The notes under the pieces: generated by a model
Databases searched by the model: none
What the model saw: only the letters and a program-made list of their open reading frames with translations
What the model was told of the DNA's origin: nothing
IMG/VR virus record: IMGVR_UViG_3300029982_000034
Span: 1 to 36,941 of that record
Source of the DNA: a virus
DNA: 36,941 nt
Strand: one strand, 5' to 3'
Translations under genes and position numbers: made by a program
Shown here: one piece after another, positions 1 to 7,355 of the stretch
How the letters are laid out: each line of letters starts with the position of its first letter
Position numbering within the stretch: position 1 is the stretch's first letter

Positions 1-127
1 CAAACACCACAACGCATCATCTAATCCGTTGCTGTCCAGAATCTGAATGATGGGAACGGGTTCGTCGTCTGCTTTCGTTTTACCTAGGGTGCGCAGCAGC
101 TTTTCCCAGCCCTCGGCGCAAGGGTGG
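1..127 (-). repeat. 127-bp exact repeat (pair with 6490-6616)
   Basis: From the first base of the window, identity with 6490-6616 runs exactly 127 bases and stops at a mismatch (128 versus 6617). Both encode the N-terminal domain of the Ala-rich family in the same orientation. Confidence 0.95.
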
Positions 128-159
128 CACTCTCTGATTTTGTTTAATGTGGTTTTCAT
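1..159 (-). CDS. Ala-rich repeat family protein, copy 1 (truncated by window edge)
   Basis: Only the first 53 codons are present; the frame runs off the left edge. The encoded N-terminal domain (MKTTLNKIRE start, then a GKTKADDEP stretch and SNGLDDALWCL) is almost identical to the genes at 6070-6648 and 28588-29313, so the missing part probably carries the same alanine-rich repeat tail. A strong ribosome binding site (AGGAGC, 7 bases before ATG) is shared with the copy at 28588. The gene follows a terminator and has its own consensus-like promoter, the usual arrangement of a phage moron. I recall relatives being labelled putative immunity protein, but function is unknown. Confidence 0.8.
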   Translation of the reverse strand, partial: MKTTLNKIRECHPCAEGWEKLLRTLGKTKADDEPVPIIQILDSNGLDDALWCL

Positions 160-190
160 TTGTTTAGCTCCTGTTGTGTTGTGTGTAGTA

Positions 191-219
191 ACTATAAGTT
201 AAACAAAACGTAAAGTCAA
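191..219 (-). promoter_or_regulatory. Sigma70-type promoter for Ala-rich copy 1
   Basis: Read on the minus strand: -35 TTGACT (214-219), 17-bp spacer, -10 TATAGT (191-196). It lies just downstream of the tail-operon terminator and about 30 bases before the start codon at 159, so the accessory gene can be expressed independently of late transcription. Confidence 0.65.
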
Positions 220-224
220 CAGGT

Positions 225-250
225 AAAAAAAAGCCGGGCGAACCCGGCTA
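225..250 (-). terminator. Rho-independent terminator of leftward baseplate transcript
   Basis: On the minus strand a 7-bp GC-rich stem (AGCCGGG / CCCGGCT, 232-238 with 243-249) closes a 4-base loop and is followed by eight T residues (complement of 225-232). It separates the plug/gp25-like genes from the downstream accessory gene. Confidence 0.85.
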
Positions 251-349
251 AATGCCAAACGCTTGGTAGCGCAGGCGATCCCACATCAGGAGGAAACGGA
301 ATGCCAAAAGACAATTCAAGCATAGCACATGTTGCGCTAAGTGCAAGGT

Positions 350-646
350 TTAACTATCCCCATACAACAGCAAGTAGCGCGAACCGAACCCGGTATAAAC
401 GGGATCCGTAATACCTTGTAGATCGGCGAAAGCCAGTAGTTGCGGCAACCCCAGATAACGATTCGGGTTGATATCGGTGCGGTCGAGGCACAAACGACCT
501 AGTGCAACTGATACGCCATCGTAAAGCACGTCAGCAAACAAACCATAGTCGGTCGTCGTCAGCGTAATCTGCGCCGCTGCGCCATCCAGAATCGCCGTGA
601 TGGTCTGGTTAGGTGTGGCCGATAACGGAATAACGACTTGTGTCAT
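350..646 (-). CDS. Baseplate plug protein (cyanophage Pam3 gp18-like, DUF6983)
   Basis: A 98-residue all-beta-looking protein that starts MTQVVIPLSATPNQ and ends with GFGSRYLLLYG. This fits the small baseplate plug family of contractile-tailed phages, which closes the tube end at the centre of the baseplate; the assignment rests on family memory. Its ATG overlaps the stop of the gp25-like gene (ATGA), so the two are translationally coupled. A strong terminator follows about 100 bases downstream. The 251-349 gap holds no convincing gene. Confidence 0.7.
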   Translation of the reverse strand: MTQVVIPLSATPNQTITAILDGAAAQITLTTTDYGLFADVLYDGVSVALGRLCLDRTDINPNRYLGLPQLLAFADLQGITDPVYTGFGSRYLLLYGDS

Positions 647-1014
647 AACAGCACTTGCGAAGAATTGCCACTAATGTCGGTGGTAGTGATTGTCCCGGAT
701 ACGGTGCGATTAGCGAATGTAAAGTCGGCAGTGGCTTGCACTACGTCGGAGACTTTCAATGCCTGTGTCGTAAATGAGTTTTGCACAAGTGTGAGGTTAG
801 GGGCTTGTCCGAGGATGTTGCTATAGCGTATTCCTTGCGTCGTATCGTAGTAAAGCTCCCCGTACCATGTCAGGCAGCGCGTGGCTACGTCCTGCGCCAT
901 GCGCATTGCGGGGCCTGTCGAGTCGCCCGGCGTAGCGTCACCCACCGTTGCCCAATTGCCATATTGGTCTACGGTCAAGTCCCACAATGAATAATCGAGA
1001 GCTACTGTGTCCAT
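643..1014 (-). CDS. Baseplate wedge protein, gp25 / Mu gp46-like
   Basis: 123 residues from the ATG at 1014. The central stretch (AQDVATRCLTWYGELYYD, then GIRYSNILGQAPN) matches the T4 gp25/GpW-type pattern of arginine, tryptophan-containing strand, D-x-x-x-G-I-x-Y and ILG, which forms the wedge core of contractile baseplates. The open frame continues upstream to 1179, but that part enters the 372-bp repeat and adds low-quality sequence, so I use the internal ATG although its Shine-Dalgarno is weak. Baseplate J, normally a near neighbour, lies at the other end of the window, which supports a missing segment in between. Confidence 0.72.
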   Translation of the reverse strand: MDTVALDYSLWDLTVDQYGNWATVGDATPGDSTGPAMRMAQDVATRCLTWYGELYYDTTQGIRYSNILGQAPNLTLVQNSFTTQALKVSDVVQATADFTFANRTVSGTITTTDISGNSSQVLL

Positions 1015-1065
1015 GTGCTGATTGTGCCAAAGAACGGCGCGGCTGTCACGTGCGGCGCGATATTG

Positions 1066-1437
1066 CGCAGTTGCTACTAAGCAAGGTACGGAGGGACGGA
1101 GTACGGAGGCAGGTTTTTGAGACCCTGTACACTTTGCGAAAGTAGTAATAAGTACCCTACTTGTTACTACTTTCTTCATCCAGTGCTTATATAGTAACTC
1201 TGTATTCTCCTTCTGTATTTATTATATATTATTAATATTTTATTTAACTACTATACTAAGAAACAGCTACAGAATGCGGGTTTCAGACTTATTCAGAAGT
1301 ACGGAGGGAGATAGTTGTCAAAGTACTACTCCCTCCGTACTTCTGTAATTTCCATGTTGCAGCGCACAATAAATAATTAACACTCTGACAACAGAGTACG
1401 GAGGGAGAAACAACTTCCTGCCGTACCGGTACGGAAG
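1066..1437. repeat. 372-bp dispersed repeat, copy A (divergent control region)
   Basis: Aligns without gaps to 25083-25454 (constant offset 24017) with about ten mismatches by eye. It lies between the leftward gp25-like gene and rightward terminase genes. Contents: GTACGGAGGGA iterons at 1086-1096, 1299-1309 and 1396-1406, a near copy at 1101-1110 and an inverted one at 1330-1340; a 17-pair hairpin with one T.G pair at 1138-1174; a strongly AT-rich tract at about 1197-1258 with possible -10 elements on both strands; a 17-bp perfect inverted repeat at 1294-1345; and the palindrome CCGTACCGGTACGG at 1421-1434. It could be a bidirectional promoter/operator or a replication origin. Confidence 0.9.
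1294..1345. other. Long perfect inverted repeat built from two iterons
   Basis: Arms 1294-1310 and 1329-1345 are perfect 17-bp complements separated by 18 bases. Each arm carries one GTACGGAGGGA iteron. In copy B (25311-25362) the inner 14 bp are preserved and one outer pair is changed. There is no T-run, so a terminator role is unlikely; a protein-bound site or cruciform is more plausible. Confidence 0.75.
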
Positions 1438-1532
1438 CTACTGCAAATGAAATAAGTCGCAGGTTATCTAACTGACAACTTCATGGCAGGTAACTATCGC
1501 CAAGCGTCGATCAATTGCGTTACACTGCGCTT
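1438..1532. other. Leader between repeat copy A and terminase small subunit
   Basis: Bases 1438-1458 match 26021-26042, next to the third partial copy of the repeat end, apart from one missing A. The remainder up to the terminase start shows no confident promoter. TACACT at 1521-1526 resembles a -10 and would give a near-leaderless mRNA, but no good -35 sits upstream. Confidence 0.4.
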
Positions 1533-2021
1533 ATGGCAAAACTCGAACCCGTCCACGCGTCACTTGTGGCTGATCTGGTCGACCTCATCAATTCGAACCT
1601 GACCGATTTGCTCAAAGTTCGCACTGTTACGTGCGGCGGCTGTCACGGGCGTGGCACCGTCGGCGGTGAGACACGTTCGGACGGTAGTATTTCAGACGAC
1701 GGCACGCTGGCGACGTGCGGGACGTGCGGGGGTGTTGGTGCTGTTGAGCGCTATGAGATTGACCATGCCGCACTGAAGACCTACAAATACGGGCGGTACG
1801 TAGAGGGCTTCGAAGTCAAGCAAGGTGTTGTCGTGCCTAAATTTCGATCTAAAACAAACGCGTTTAACGCGTTGACCAAGTTGCTCGGATTCGATAAAGC
1901 CGTAGTTGAGATTTCAAACGGGGCTACTTTGTCGCAAACCATTTCTGAGGAGCAAAAAGCGCAGTACGTCGAACAGTTGAAAGAATTGGCGACCATGGGC
2001 TTGTTGGATGGTGGCAAATGA
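1533..2021 (+). CDS. terS: Putative terminase small subunit with DnaJ-like zinc finger
   Basis: 162 residues from the ATG at 1533 (a TTG at 1515 in the same frame is an alternative; neither has a good Shine-Dalgarno). Residues 34-41 and 62-69 form two C-x2-C-x-G-x-G motifs, the paired zinc-binding pattern of DnaJ cysteine-rich domains. The C-terminal part is helical and charged. It overlaps the large terminase start by ATGA, the standard small/large terminase arrangement, and I assign it from this position plus the zinc-finger small-terminase type seen in related phages. Expected role: recognise packaging DNA and load TerL. Confidence 0.65.
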   Translation: MAKLEPVHASLVADLVDLINSNLTDLLKVRTVTCGGCHGRGTVGGETRSDGSISDDGTLATCGTCGGVGAVERYEIDHAALKTYKYGRYVEGFEVKQGVVVPKFRSKTNAFNALTKLLGFDKAVVEISNGATLSQTISEEQKAQYVEQLKELATMGLLDGGK

Positions 2022-3475
2022 ATGCAATCGTCGGCCTCGATCCGCTGCGATTCTTGATCCAAGAGTCGCGCACGAATTTTGCTGCGTTTGTATCGCTTTT
2101 GCACCGTCCACGTTTTAAGCATTCCGGGTTCTCGGTCGAAGTGTGCAAAGCAATTGACGCGTTTGTCGCTGACGTGATTGCAGGCAAGCGGCCCGTATTG
2201 ATGCTTACTGCGCCCCCTCAACATGGCAAAAGTTCCTTAATTTCGCGCTGCCTACCCCCCTACCTGTTCGGAAGATTACACGGCCACTTACCCGCAGTTC
2301 GCATTGCGGGTGCGAGTTACGCGCTAGCACTAGCCCGGCGCAATACGCGTGATGCAAGGTCTATCATGGGTGAACCGCTTTACCGTGAAGTGTTTCCCGC
2401 TGCATCATTAATCGGGTTTAAAGGTGTTGACAATTCAGACGGGTTTGACGTGCCTAACGGGGGTTTGCGGGGCGTGGGTGTGGGCGGCTCCCTTACCGGC
2501 TTCAGTATTGACGTGGGGATCATTGACGATGCCATACGCGATGCACAAGCTGCATTGTCGCCAGTTGTGCAGGGCGGGTTAGAAGCTTGGTACGAATCGG
2601 TTTTGATGACACGCTTACAGGCCCGGTCAGGCACGGTCATCATCGGTACGCCCTGGTCGGCAAATGACTTGCTAGCCCGTGTGCGCCGCAAGATGGCCGC
2701 TGATCAGCGATTCACGTTATTGTCGTTCCCCGCGCTCAACAAACCCACGGAGATTGGTTACAACCCGGATTTACCAGAGGGTGCACTTGTGCCGTACTTG
2801 CACGACGAAACCAAACTGCTAGAAATGAAAAAACACATGTCGGAGTTTTGGTGGTCGGCCATGTTCCAGCAAGTGCCGCTGTCGGAATTCGGGGCAATTT
2901 TCAAGAAGCAGTACTTACAATACTACCGGCGCGCTGATTTGCCCGCTAATTTCCAGCGGGTAGTTATCAGCGTTGACGCGACGTTCAAAGACGGGCAGGC
3001 AAGTGATTACGTGTGCGCGGGTGTGTGGGGGTTCACACATGCCGACCAGCGCGCTTGGCTCTTGGATTTCAGACGGGCTAAACTCGCTTTCATGGCAACG
3101 GCACAAGCTATTACCGACCTAAAGCAGAAGCACCCCCGCGTATCGCGCATTTACATTGAAGACGCGGCCAATGGCGCGGCGTTGATCGACATGCTGCGCA
3201 AGCATTTTGCCGGGCTTGAAGGCGTGCCGCCTCTGGGCAGCAAAGAGGCTCGCGCCGCTGCGGTGTCGTGGGCGTGGGAAAATGGGCAAGTCATGCTGCC
3301 GCACCCGGACGAAGTGCCAGGCATTACGCCACTCGTTGCGGAAGTTACGACTTTCCCCGACACGACGACAGGCTACGACGACGCAGTAGACATGATGACC
3401 ATTGCCTTGCATCAGTTAATGCTACGTTCGCCGATAGCGAGTATGATTACAAAAGATATTCTTAATCGAGTGTAA
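2018..3475 (+). CDS. terL: Terminase large subunit
   Basis: 485 residues. The ATPase domain shows a Walker A-like motif (PPQHGKSS, 66-73) and Walker B (VGIIDDAI, about 166-173). The C-terminal RNase H-like nuclease shows SVDATFK (D320), IYIEDAANG (E381/D382) and GYDDAVD (D454/D455/D458). These are the hallmarks of the ATP-driven packaging motor with headful or cos-cleaving nuclease. The ATG overlaps the stop of the preceding gene (ATGA), and the portal gene follows after 2 bases, as in most tailed phages. Confidence 0.95.
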   Translation: MNAIVGLDPLRFLIQESRTNFAAFVSLLHRPRFKHSGFSVEVCKAIDAFVADVIAGKRPVLMLTAPPQHGKSSLISRCLPPYLFGRLHGHLPAVRIAGASYALALARRNTRDARSIMGEPLYREVFPAASLIGFKGVDNSDGFDVPNGGLRGVGVGGSLTGFSIDVGIIDDAIRDAQAALSPVVQGGLEAWYESVLMTRLQARSGTVIIGTPWSANDLLARVRRKMAADQRFTLLSFPALNKPTEIGYNPDLPEGALVPYLHDETKLLEMKKHMSEFWWSAMFQQVPLSEFGAIFKKQYLQYYRRADLPANFQRVVISVDATFKDGQASDYVCAGVWGFTHADQRAWLLDFRRAKLAFMATAQAITDLKQKHPRVSRIYIEDAANGAALIDMLRKHFAGLEGVPPLGSKEARAAAVSWAWENGQVMLPHPDEVPGITPLVAEVTTFPDTTTGYDDAVDMMTIALHQLMLRSPIASMITKDILNRV

Positions 3476-3477
3476 CT

Positions 3478-5148
3478 ATGTCACGACGCAAACACGCAAC
3501 GAAACGCATTGCAAAAACTGCAACACGTCCCGCTAAACCGATTGCGGCCGACGACAAATACGCACGCCGCGCAGCGATGCGCGCCGCAGTGGACGCGTTG
3601 GGCGAACCGACTAGCCCGTCGCTGCAATCCGCGCAACGCTACGAAACGAACAACGCGCACTATTCGAACAACGAGCGCAAAGCCGCAGAACATGCGATGG
3701 ACTTTAATGGCGCAGCAGCTAACGCGCTGACGTTTGTATCGCGCACAGGCTTTCCCGGGTTCCCCACGCTGGCGCTACTTTCTCAATTGCCGGAATATCG
3801 CGCCATGCACGAAACGCTCGCCGATGAATGCGTGCGCAAGTGGGGATACGTCAAAGCAGCAGACGACACCGATCCCGCGTTGCTGGAACAAATTGAGTCA
3901 GAACTGAAACGCATTAACTTACGGGAAGTGGTGCGCCAACTGGTCATTCATGATCAAGCTTTCGGGGGTGGGCACGTCTATTTCAAACTGAAGAACGACG
4001 AGCAATTCCGTGATACACCACTCGTATTGCGTCCCTACACGGTCAAGAAAGGCTCGTTTGAGGGTTTGCGCGTGGTGGAACCGTACTGGGTGACGCCGAA
4101 CTACTACAATTCTATTGATCCTACCGCAGCGGATTTTTACAAGCCTTCGTCGTGGTGGATGCTCGGCACGGAAGTACACGCGACCCGGCTAGAAACGATC
4201 GTCAGCCGCCCTGTACCGGACATGCTCAAACCCACGTATTCATTCCGTGGCATTTCAATGACGCAGCTTGCCGCCGAGTATGTCGATAATTGGCTGCGCA
4301 CCCGGCAATCCGTGAGCGATACCGTCAAGCAATTCTCTATTACGGGGGTGCGCACGGACATGCAGCAGATGCTGCAACCGGGCGGCGCGATGGATTTAGC
4401 TGCACGCGCAGACTTGTTCAACCGCGCCCGCGACAATCGCAATATCGCGTTTCTTGACATGGCGACGGAAGAGTTCTTCCAACTCAACACGCCGTTGTCA
4501 GGGCTGGACGCGCTGCAAGCCCAGTCGCAGGAGCAAATGGCGGCAGTGTCGCACACGCCGTTAGTGAAGTTGCTGGGCGTAACGCCTACTGGGCTAAATG
4601 CGTCCAGTGATGGTGAAGTTCGCGTCTGGTACGATCACGTAGCCGGTTATCAAGCAAACACACTGACCGCGTTAATGCAAACCGCTTTGCGTATTGTTCA
4701 ACTGTCGCTATTTGGCAACATCGACGAATCCATTTTCTTCGAATGGGCACAACTGCACGAATTGACCGAGTTGGAAGATGCAGAGCGTCAAAAACACGAA
4801 GCAGAAACCGATGCAATCTATATCGAGCAGCAAGTCATCACTCCGCAGCAGGTAGCTGAACGCCTCGACAACGACCTGGGCAGCATGTATTCCGGGACAC
4901 TGGTGGCCGACACGCTAGAAGAAACCTCGGACGACGACATACAAGGCATCACGGAGCACATTCTGGAAATTGGCGACGAACAGCCGGGGCAAGAAACGAG
5001 CGCGCCCGCTGCGACTGGCGGCGAGGGTTACACGGCGAACGGCGGCCCGGTCGATCCTGCCGAAGTGGACCCCGACTCTTTAGCGCAGTTGGCGGAAATG
5101 GGGCAGGCCGTGATGGAAAATCAGGTTGACAAGCAATCGTCGCAATAA
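3478..5148 (+). CDS. Portal protein (DUF1073 family)
   Basis: 556 residues. A basic, low-complexity N-terminus is followed by the portal core beginning near residue 75 (DFNGAAANALTFVSRTGFPG, then YRAMHETLADECVRKWGY), typical of DUF1073 portals; current databases may show this family under an anti-CBASS Acb1 label. The acidic C-terminus (from about residue 490) is low complexity. It would form the dodecameric vertex ring through which DNA is pumped by TerL. The stop overlaps the next gene's ATG (TAATG). Confidence 0.9.
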   Translation: MSRRKHATKRIAKTATRPAKPIAADDKYARRAAMRAAVDALGEPTSPSLQSAQRYETNNAHYSNNERKAAEHAMDFNGAAANALTFVSRTGFPGFPTLALLSQLPEYRAMHETLADECVRKWGYVKAADDTDPALLEQIESELKRINLREVVRQLVIHDQAFGGGHVYFKLKNDEQFRDTPLVLRPYTVKKGSFEGLRVVEPYWVTPNYYNSIDPTAADFYKPSSWWMLGTEVHATRLETIVSRPVPDMLKPTYSFRGISMTQLAAEYVDNWLRTRQSVSDTVKQFSITGVRTDMQQMLQPGGAMDLAARADLFNRARDNRNIAFLDMATEEFFQLNTPLSGLDALQAQSQEQMAAVSHTPLVKLLGVTPTGLNASSDGEVRVWYDHVAGYQANTLTALMQTALRIVQLSLFGNIDESIFFEWAQLHELTELEDAERQKHEAETDAIYIEQQVITPQQVAERLDNDLGSMYSGTLVADTLEETSDDDIQGITEHILEIGDEQPGQETSAPAATGGEGYTANGGPVDPAEVDPDSLAQLAEMGQAVMENQVDKQSSQ

Positions 5149-6068
5149 TGGAACTGCGCGCACCCGGCAAGCGGGACATCAAACTTCCCGCAGTAGAAAC
5201 TAACTTTCAAGTCGAGTTATTCTACAAGCAGGCATTGAGCAAAGCGGTAGCTAACATGACCGCTTCTTATGAGTATTGGCTCGCCATGCGGTTCAAGAAA
5301 GCTAAAGACGCCAACGTAGAGGCAGGGTTGCTACCGGACATTGCACAGGATGCCGACACGCCGGGCAAAGCCACGCGCAAGCTCTTTGGCGAGATTGGCC
5401 GACTGCACGACTACTGGCAAAACTACTTTGACGACTTCGCCAACAAGATAGCTAAACAGATGGCGGGCAAGTGGTATGACAGCAATTCTCGGTCGTGGCG
5501 CGGCAAGTTGGATAAAGCTGGGTTTGACATTAAGATGCAGGTGACGCCTGCGCAAAAACTGATCCTTGATACCAAGATCAAAGAAAATGTCGCGCTGATT
5601 AAGTCGATCCAGCAGGATTACCACAAGAACATCGAAGGGATTGTGACGCGTAATTTCCTTGCCGGGCGGGACTTATCCACCATGGCAGACGCGATCAAAA
5701 AGACCGGGGGTGTATCAACGCGCCGCGCCGCGCTGATTGCACGTGACCAGTCGAACAAAGCTACTGCGCAACTCAACAGTTCACGCCAACGCGAGATTGG
5801 CGTAACGTGGGCCATGTGGCAGCATTCCAGCGCAGGCAAAGAGCCACGTCCTGAACACGTGCGAGCAGGGCGCGAGCACTGGTTTTATCGCATTGACCGG
5901 GGTATCGATTTTGGGGACTCGTTCGGTTACGTCTTGCCCGGCGAAGCAATTAACTGCCGTTGCACAGGACGCAGCGTAATACCTGCGCTAAACCGTTTAC
6001 CTGCCGGGTTTGATGAGGCGAAGCTAATCGAAGTGCCGGGTTTCCCCGGCGCTTACAAAATGCCTTAA
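5148..6068 (+). CDS. Head morphogenesis / minor capsid protein (Mu gpF-like)
   Basis: 306 residues. The C-terminal third has the phage Mu F domain pattern: an arginine-rich helix (RRAALIARDQSNKATAQLNS), then the H-x-R-x-E-H-like region and PGEAINCRC ending at residue 272. Such proteins act in prohead assembly near the portal. It is translationally coupled to the portal gene. Its stop is one base from the stop of the oppositely oriented accessory gene at 6070, with no terminator between the converging transcripts. Confidence 0.9.
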   Translation: MELRAPGKRDIKLPAVETNFQVELFYKQALSKAVANMTASYEYWLAMRFKKAKDANVEAGLLPDIAQDADTPGKATRKLFGEIGRLHDYWQNYFDDFANKIAKQMAGKWYDSNSRSWRGKLDKAGFDIKMQVTPAQKLILDTKIKENVALIKSIQQDYHKNIEGIVTRNFLAGRDLSTMADAIKKTGGVSTRRAALIARDQSNKATAQLNSSRQREIGVTWAMWQHSSAGKEPRPEHVRAGREHWFYRIDRGIDFGDSFGYVLPGEAINCRCTGRSVIPALNRLPAGFDEAKLIEVPGFPGAYKMP

Positions 6069-6069
6069 A

Positions 6070-6648
6070 TTACACCCGTTCGACTAGTTCACAAACCCGG
6101 CGCAACTCATGTGCTTGCCCCGCCCGCGCAGCAGCCCGCGCAGCAGCAACATCAGCAGCATCAGCAACATCCGCAGCAGCCCACGCAGCAGCAGCCTGCG
6201 CAGCCCACGCAGCATGCGCAGCATCCGCAGCATCCGCAGCATCCACAACATGCGCAGCCCACGCAGCCTCCGCAGCATCCGCAGCATCCGCAGCATCCGC
6301 AGCATATGCAGCCCGCTTAGCAGCAGCCCGCGCAGCAACTAATTCTTCCTGCGTTGCCTCACCATTCGCAAAGCGTTCAGCAACATCTAGTGCGTCAAGG
6401 CTGCGTTGATCTGTCATCAAATGTTGCACCTGCCTAGCGCACCAGACTGCATAAAGCCTAATCTCGCGTTCATGACCTTCCACTGCGCGCAAACACCACA
6501 ACGCATCATCTAATCCGTTGCTGTCCAGAATCTGAATGATGGGAACGGGTTCGTCGTCTGCTTTCGTTTTACCTAGGGTGCGCAGCAGCTTTTCCCAGCC
6601 CTCGGCGCAAGGGTGGAACTCTCTGATCTTGTTTAATGTGGTTTTCAT
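6070..6648 (-). CDS. Ala-rich repeat family protein, copy 2
   Basis: 192 residues. The first ~105 form a conserved globular domain shared with copies at 1-159 and 28588-29313, including GKTKADDEP, SNGLDDALWCLRAVEGHERE and DVAERFANGEAT. From about residue 107 to 176 the protein is a run of AAx triplets (ADAADAADAAEAAWAA and similar), encoded by 9-base DNA units of the GCTGCGnnn type on the minus strand. The tail ends in ELRRVCELVE. The repeat should be helical and its length prone to slippage. I recall this architecture labelled putative immunity protein in other phages; no activity is evident. It is last in a leftward three-gene cassette set against the direction of the head genes. Confidence 0.8.
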   Translation of the reverse strand: MKTTLNKIREFHPCAEGWEKLLRTLGKTKADDEPVPIIQILDSNGLDDALWCLRAVEGHEREIRLYAVWCARQVQHLMTDQRSLDALDVAERFANGEATQEELVAARAAAKRAAYAADAADAADAAEAAWAAHVVDAADAADAAHAAWAAQAAAAWAAADVADAADVAAARAAARAGQAHELRRVCELVERV

Positions 6649-6699
6649 GATCTGCTTTCTATCTAGTTGCGCTTCGACCCTCTCGGGCTAGTCCAGTGC

Positions 6700-6885
6700 T
6701 TAATTGCCTTTACACTTCATGCATGCGCACTTCATTCCACCTTCTTTTGCAGCGCGACCGGCGTTAAATGCGTGGTCGTAATCTGTCCGAGACAATCCGG
6801 ATTCAATGAGGATCCGCGTTCCAGTCTTGAGGTCTTCGTGATATCCCGCGATCTTTACGTGGACCAGCGCGCTCTTTTTTGTCAT
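6700..6885 (-). CDS. Small conserved phage protein with C-terminal cysteine motif
   Basis: 61 residues, start ATG at 6885 with GGAG six bases upstream. The protein ends in a C-x-C-x-x-C motif (KCACMKCKG), possibly metal binding. Short proteins of this form are common accessory genes in proteobacterial phages; function unknown. It lies between the lipoprotein and Ala-rich copy 2 in the same leftward cassette. The 15 bases TCTATCTAGTTGCGC occur upstream of this gene (6897-6911) and again upstream of the next (6658-6672). Confidence 0.7.
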   Translation of the reverse strand: MTKKSALVHVKIAGYHEDLKTGTRILIESGLSRTDYDHAFNAGRAAKEGGMKCACMKCKGN

Positions 6886-6977
6886 CTACATCTCCATCTA
6901 TCTAGTTGCGCGGTTTGGGGCCGCAGCCCCGGTTGGTTATTTAAATGGTTCCATGATGTATCCTTGCATATGGTGGG

Positions 6978-7355
6978 TTATTTGATCTGAATGTCCGGAA
7001 TGATGACGGACGGCTTGAACACGACGCGATAGTGATAGGCACTGACGTTTGCAGACGCCATCTGCTCCACAAAGTACGTCACGTTGTCAGACAGGCCGAG
7101 GAAATGTTTCTTGTACTCGGCAGGGCCAGTCTTGCAAGTGATCGTGACCTCGCGAGGCTTGTCGCTGTTGCCGAGCGAGCACAAACCTTCGACGCTCAGC
7201 ATGTACTCACCGGTAATGCCGTTGTAGAACACGACGCGGCGCGTAATTTCGAAGTTGTCGGCGGCCTTCGACAGATTGCGCGACGCCACGTCGGCGTCGT
7301 TGTTGCAGCCGGCAAGGGTAACGAGGGCGGCGATTGCGAGTAGTGTTTTCTTCAT
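6978..7355 (-). CDS. Phage beta-sandwich lipoprotein
   Basis: 125 residues with a lipoprotein signal peptide: positive MKK start, hydrophobic core, lipobox TLAGC with C17 as the lipidated cysteine. The mature part (AADNFEITRRVVFYNGITGEY, CKTGPAEYKKHF) matches a small lipoprotein family that recurs as an accessory gene in many phages. It would be anchored in a membrane facing the periplasm; surface exclusion of other phages is a reasonable guess, not shown. It is the first gene of a leftward cassette with its own promoter at 7388-7416. Confidence 0.85.
   Translation of the reverse strand: MKKTLLAIAALVTLAGCNNDADVASRNLSKAADNFEITRRVVFYNGITGEYMLSVEGLCSLGNSDKPREVTITCKTGPAEYKKHFLGLSDNVTYFVEQMASANVSAYHYRVVFKPSVIIPDIQIK

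Noticed and set aside
248-328. Leftward 26-codon frame (possible GTG start) ending at the terminator, hydrophobic then basic-aromatic
   Set aside because: No Shine-Dalgarno, and its stop lies inside the terminator stem. Could be a gene remnant; not supported enough to annotate.
301-411. Rightward 36-codon frame with AGGAGG seven bases before its ATG
   Set aside because: It runs antisense into the end of the plug gene, in a leftward operon, with no promoter or recognisable product. The Shine-Dalgarno match is good, so it is recorded, but chance is more likely.
1015-1179. N-terminal extension of the gp25-like gene to 1179
   Set aside because: It enters the 372-bp repeat, whose second copy is followed by a different sequence, and the added residues do not look like part of the family.
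1086-1406. GTACGGAGGGA repeats as a CRISPR array
   Set aside because: Repeats are 11 bases, occur in both orientations and have irregular spacing; no cas genes are present.
1515-1532. TTG start for the small terminase at 1515
   Set aside because: In frame, but without a Shine-Dalgarno; the ATG at 1533 is the simpler choice, although neither site is strong.
6109-6342. Long Ser/Arg- or Gln/Pro-rich frames opposite the Ala-rich repeats (also at 28887-29309)
   Set aside because: They arise because GCTGCG-type repeats lack stops in most frames; only the frame with the conserved N-terminal domain has a proper start.
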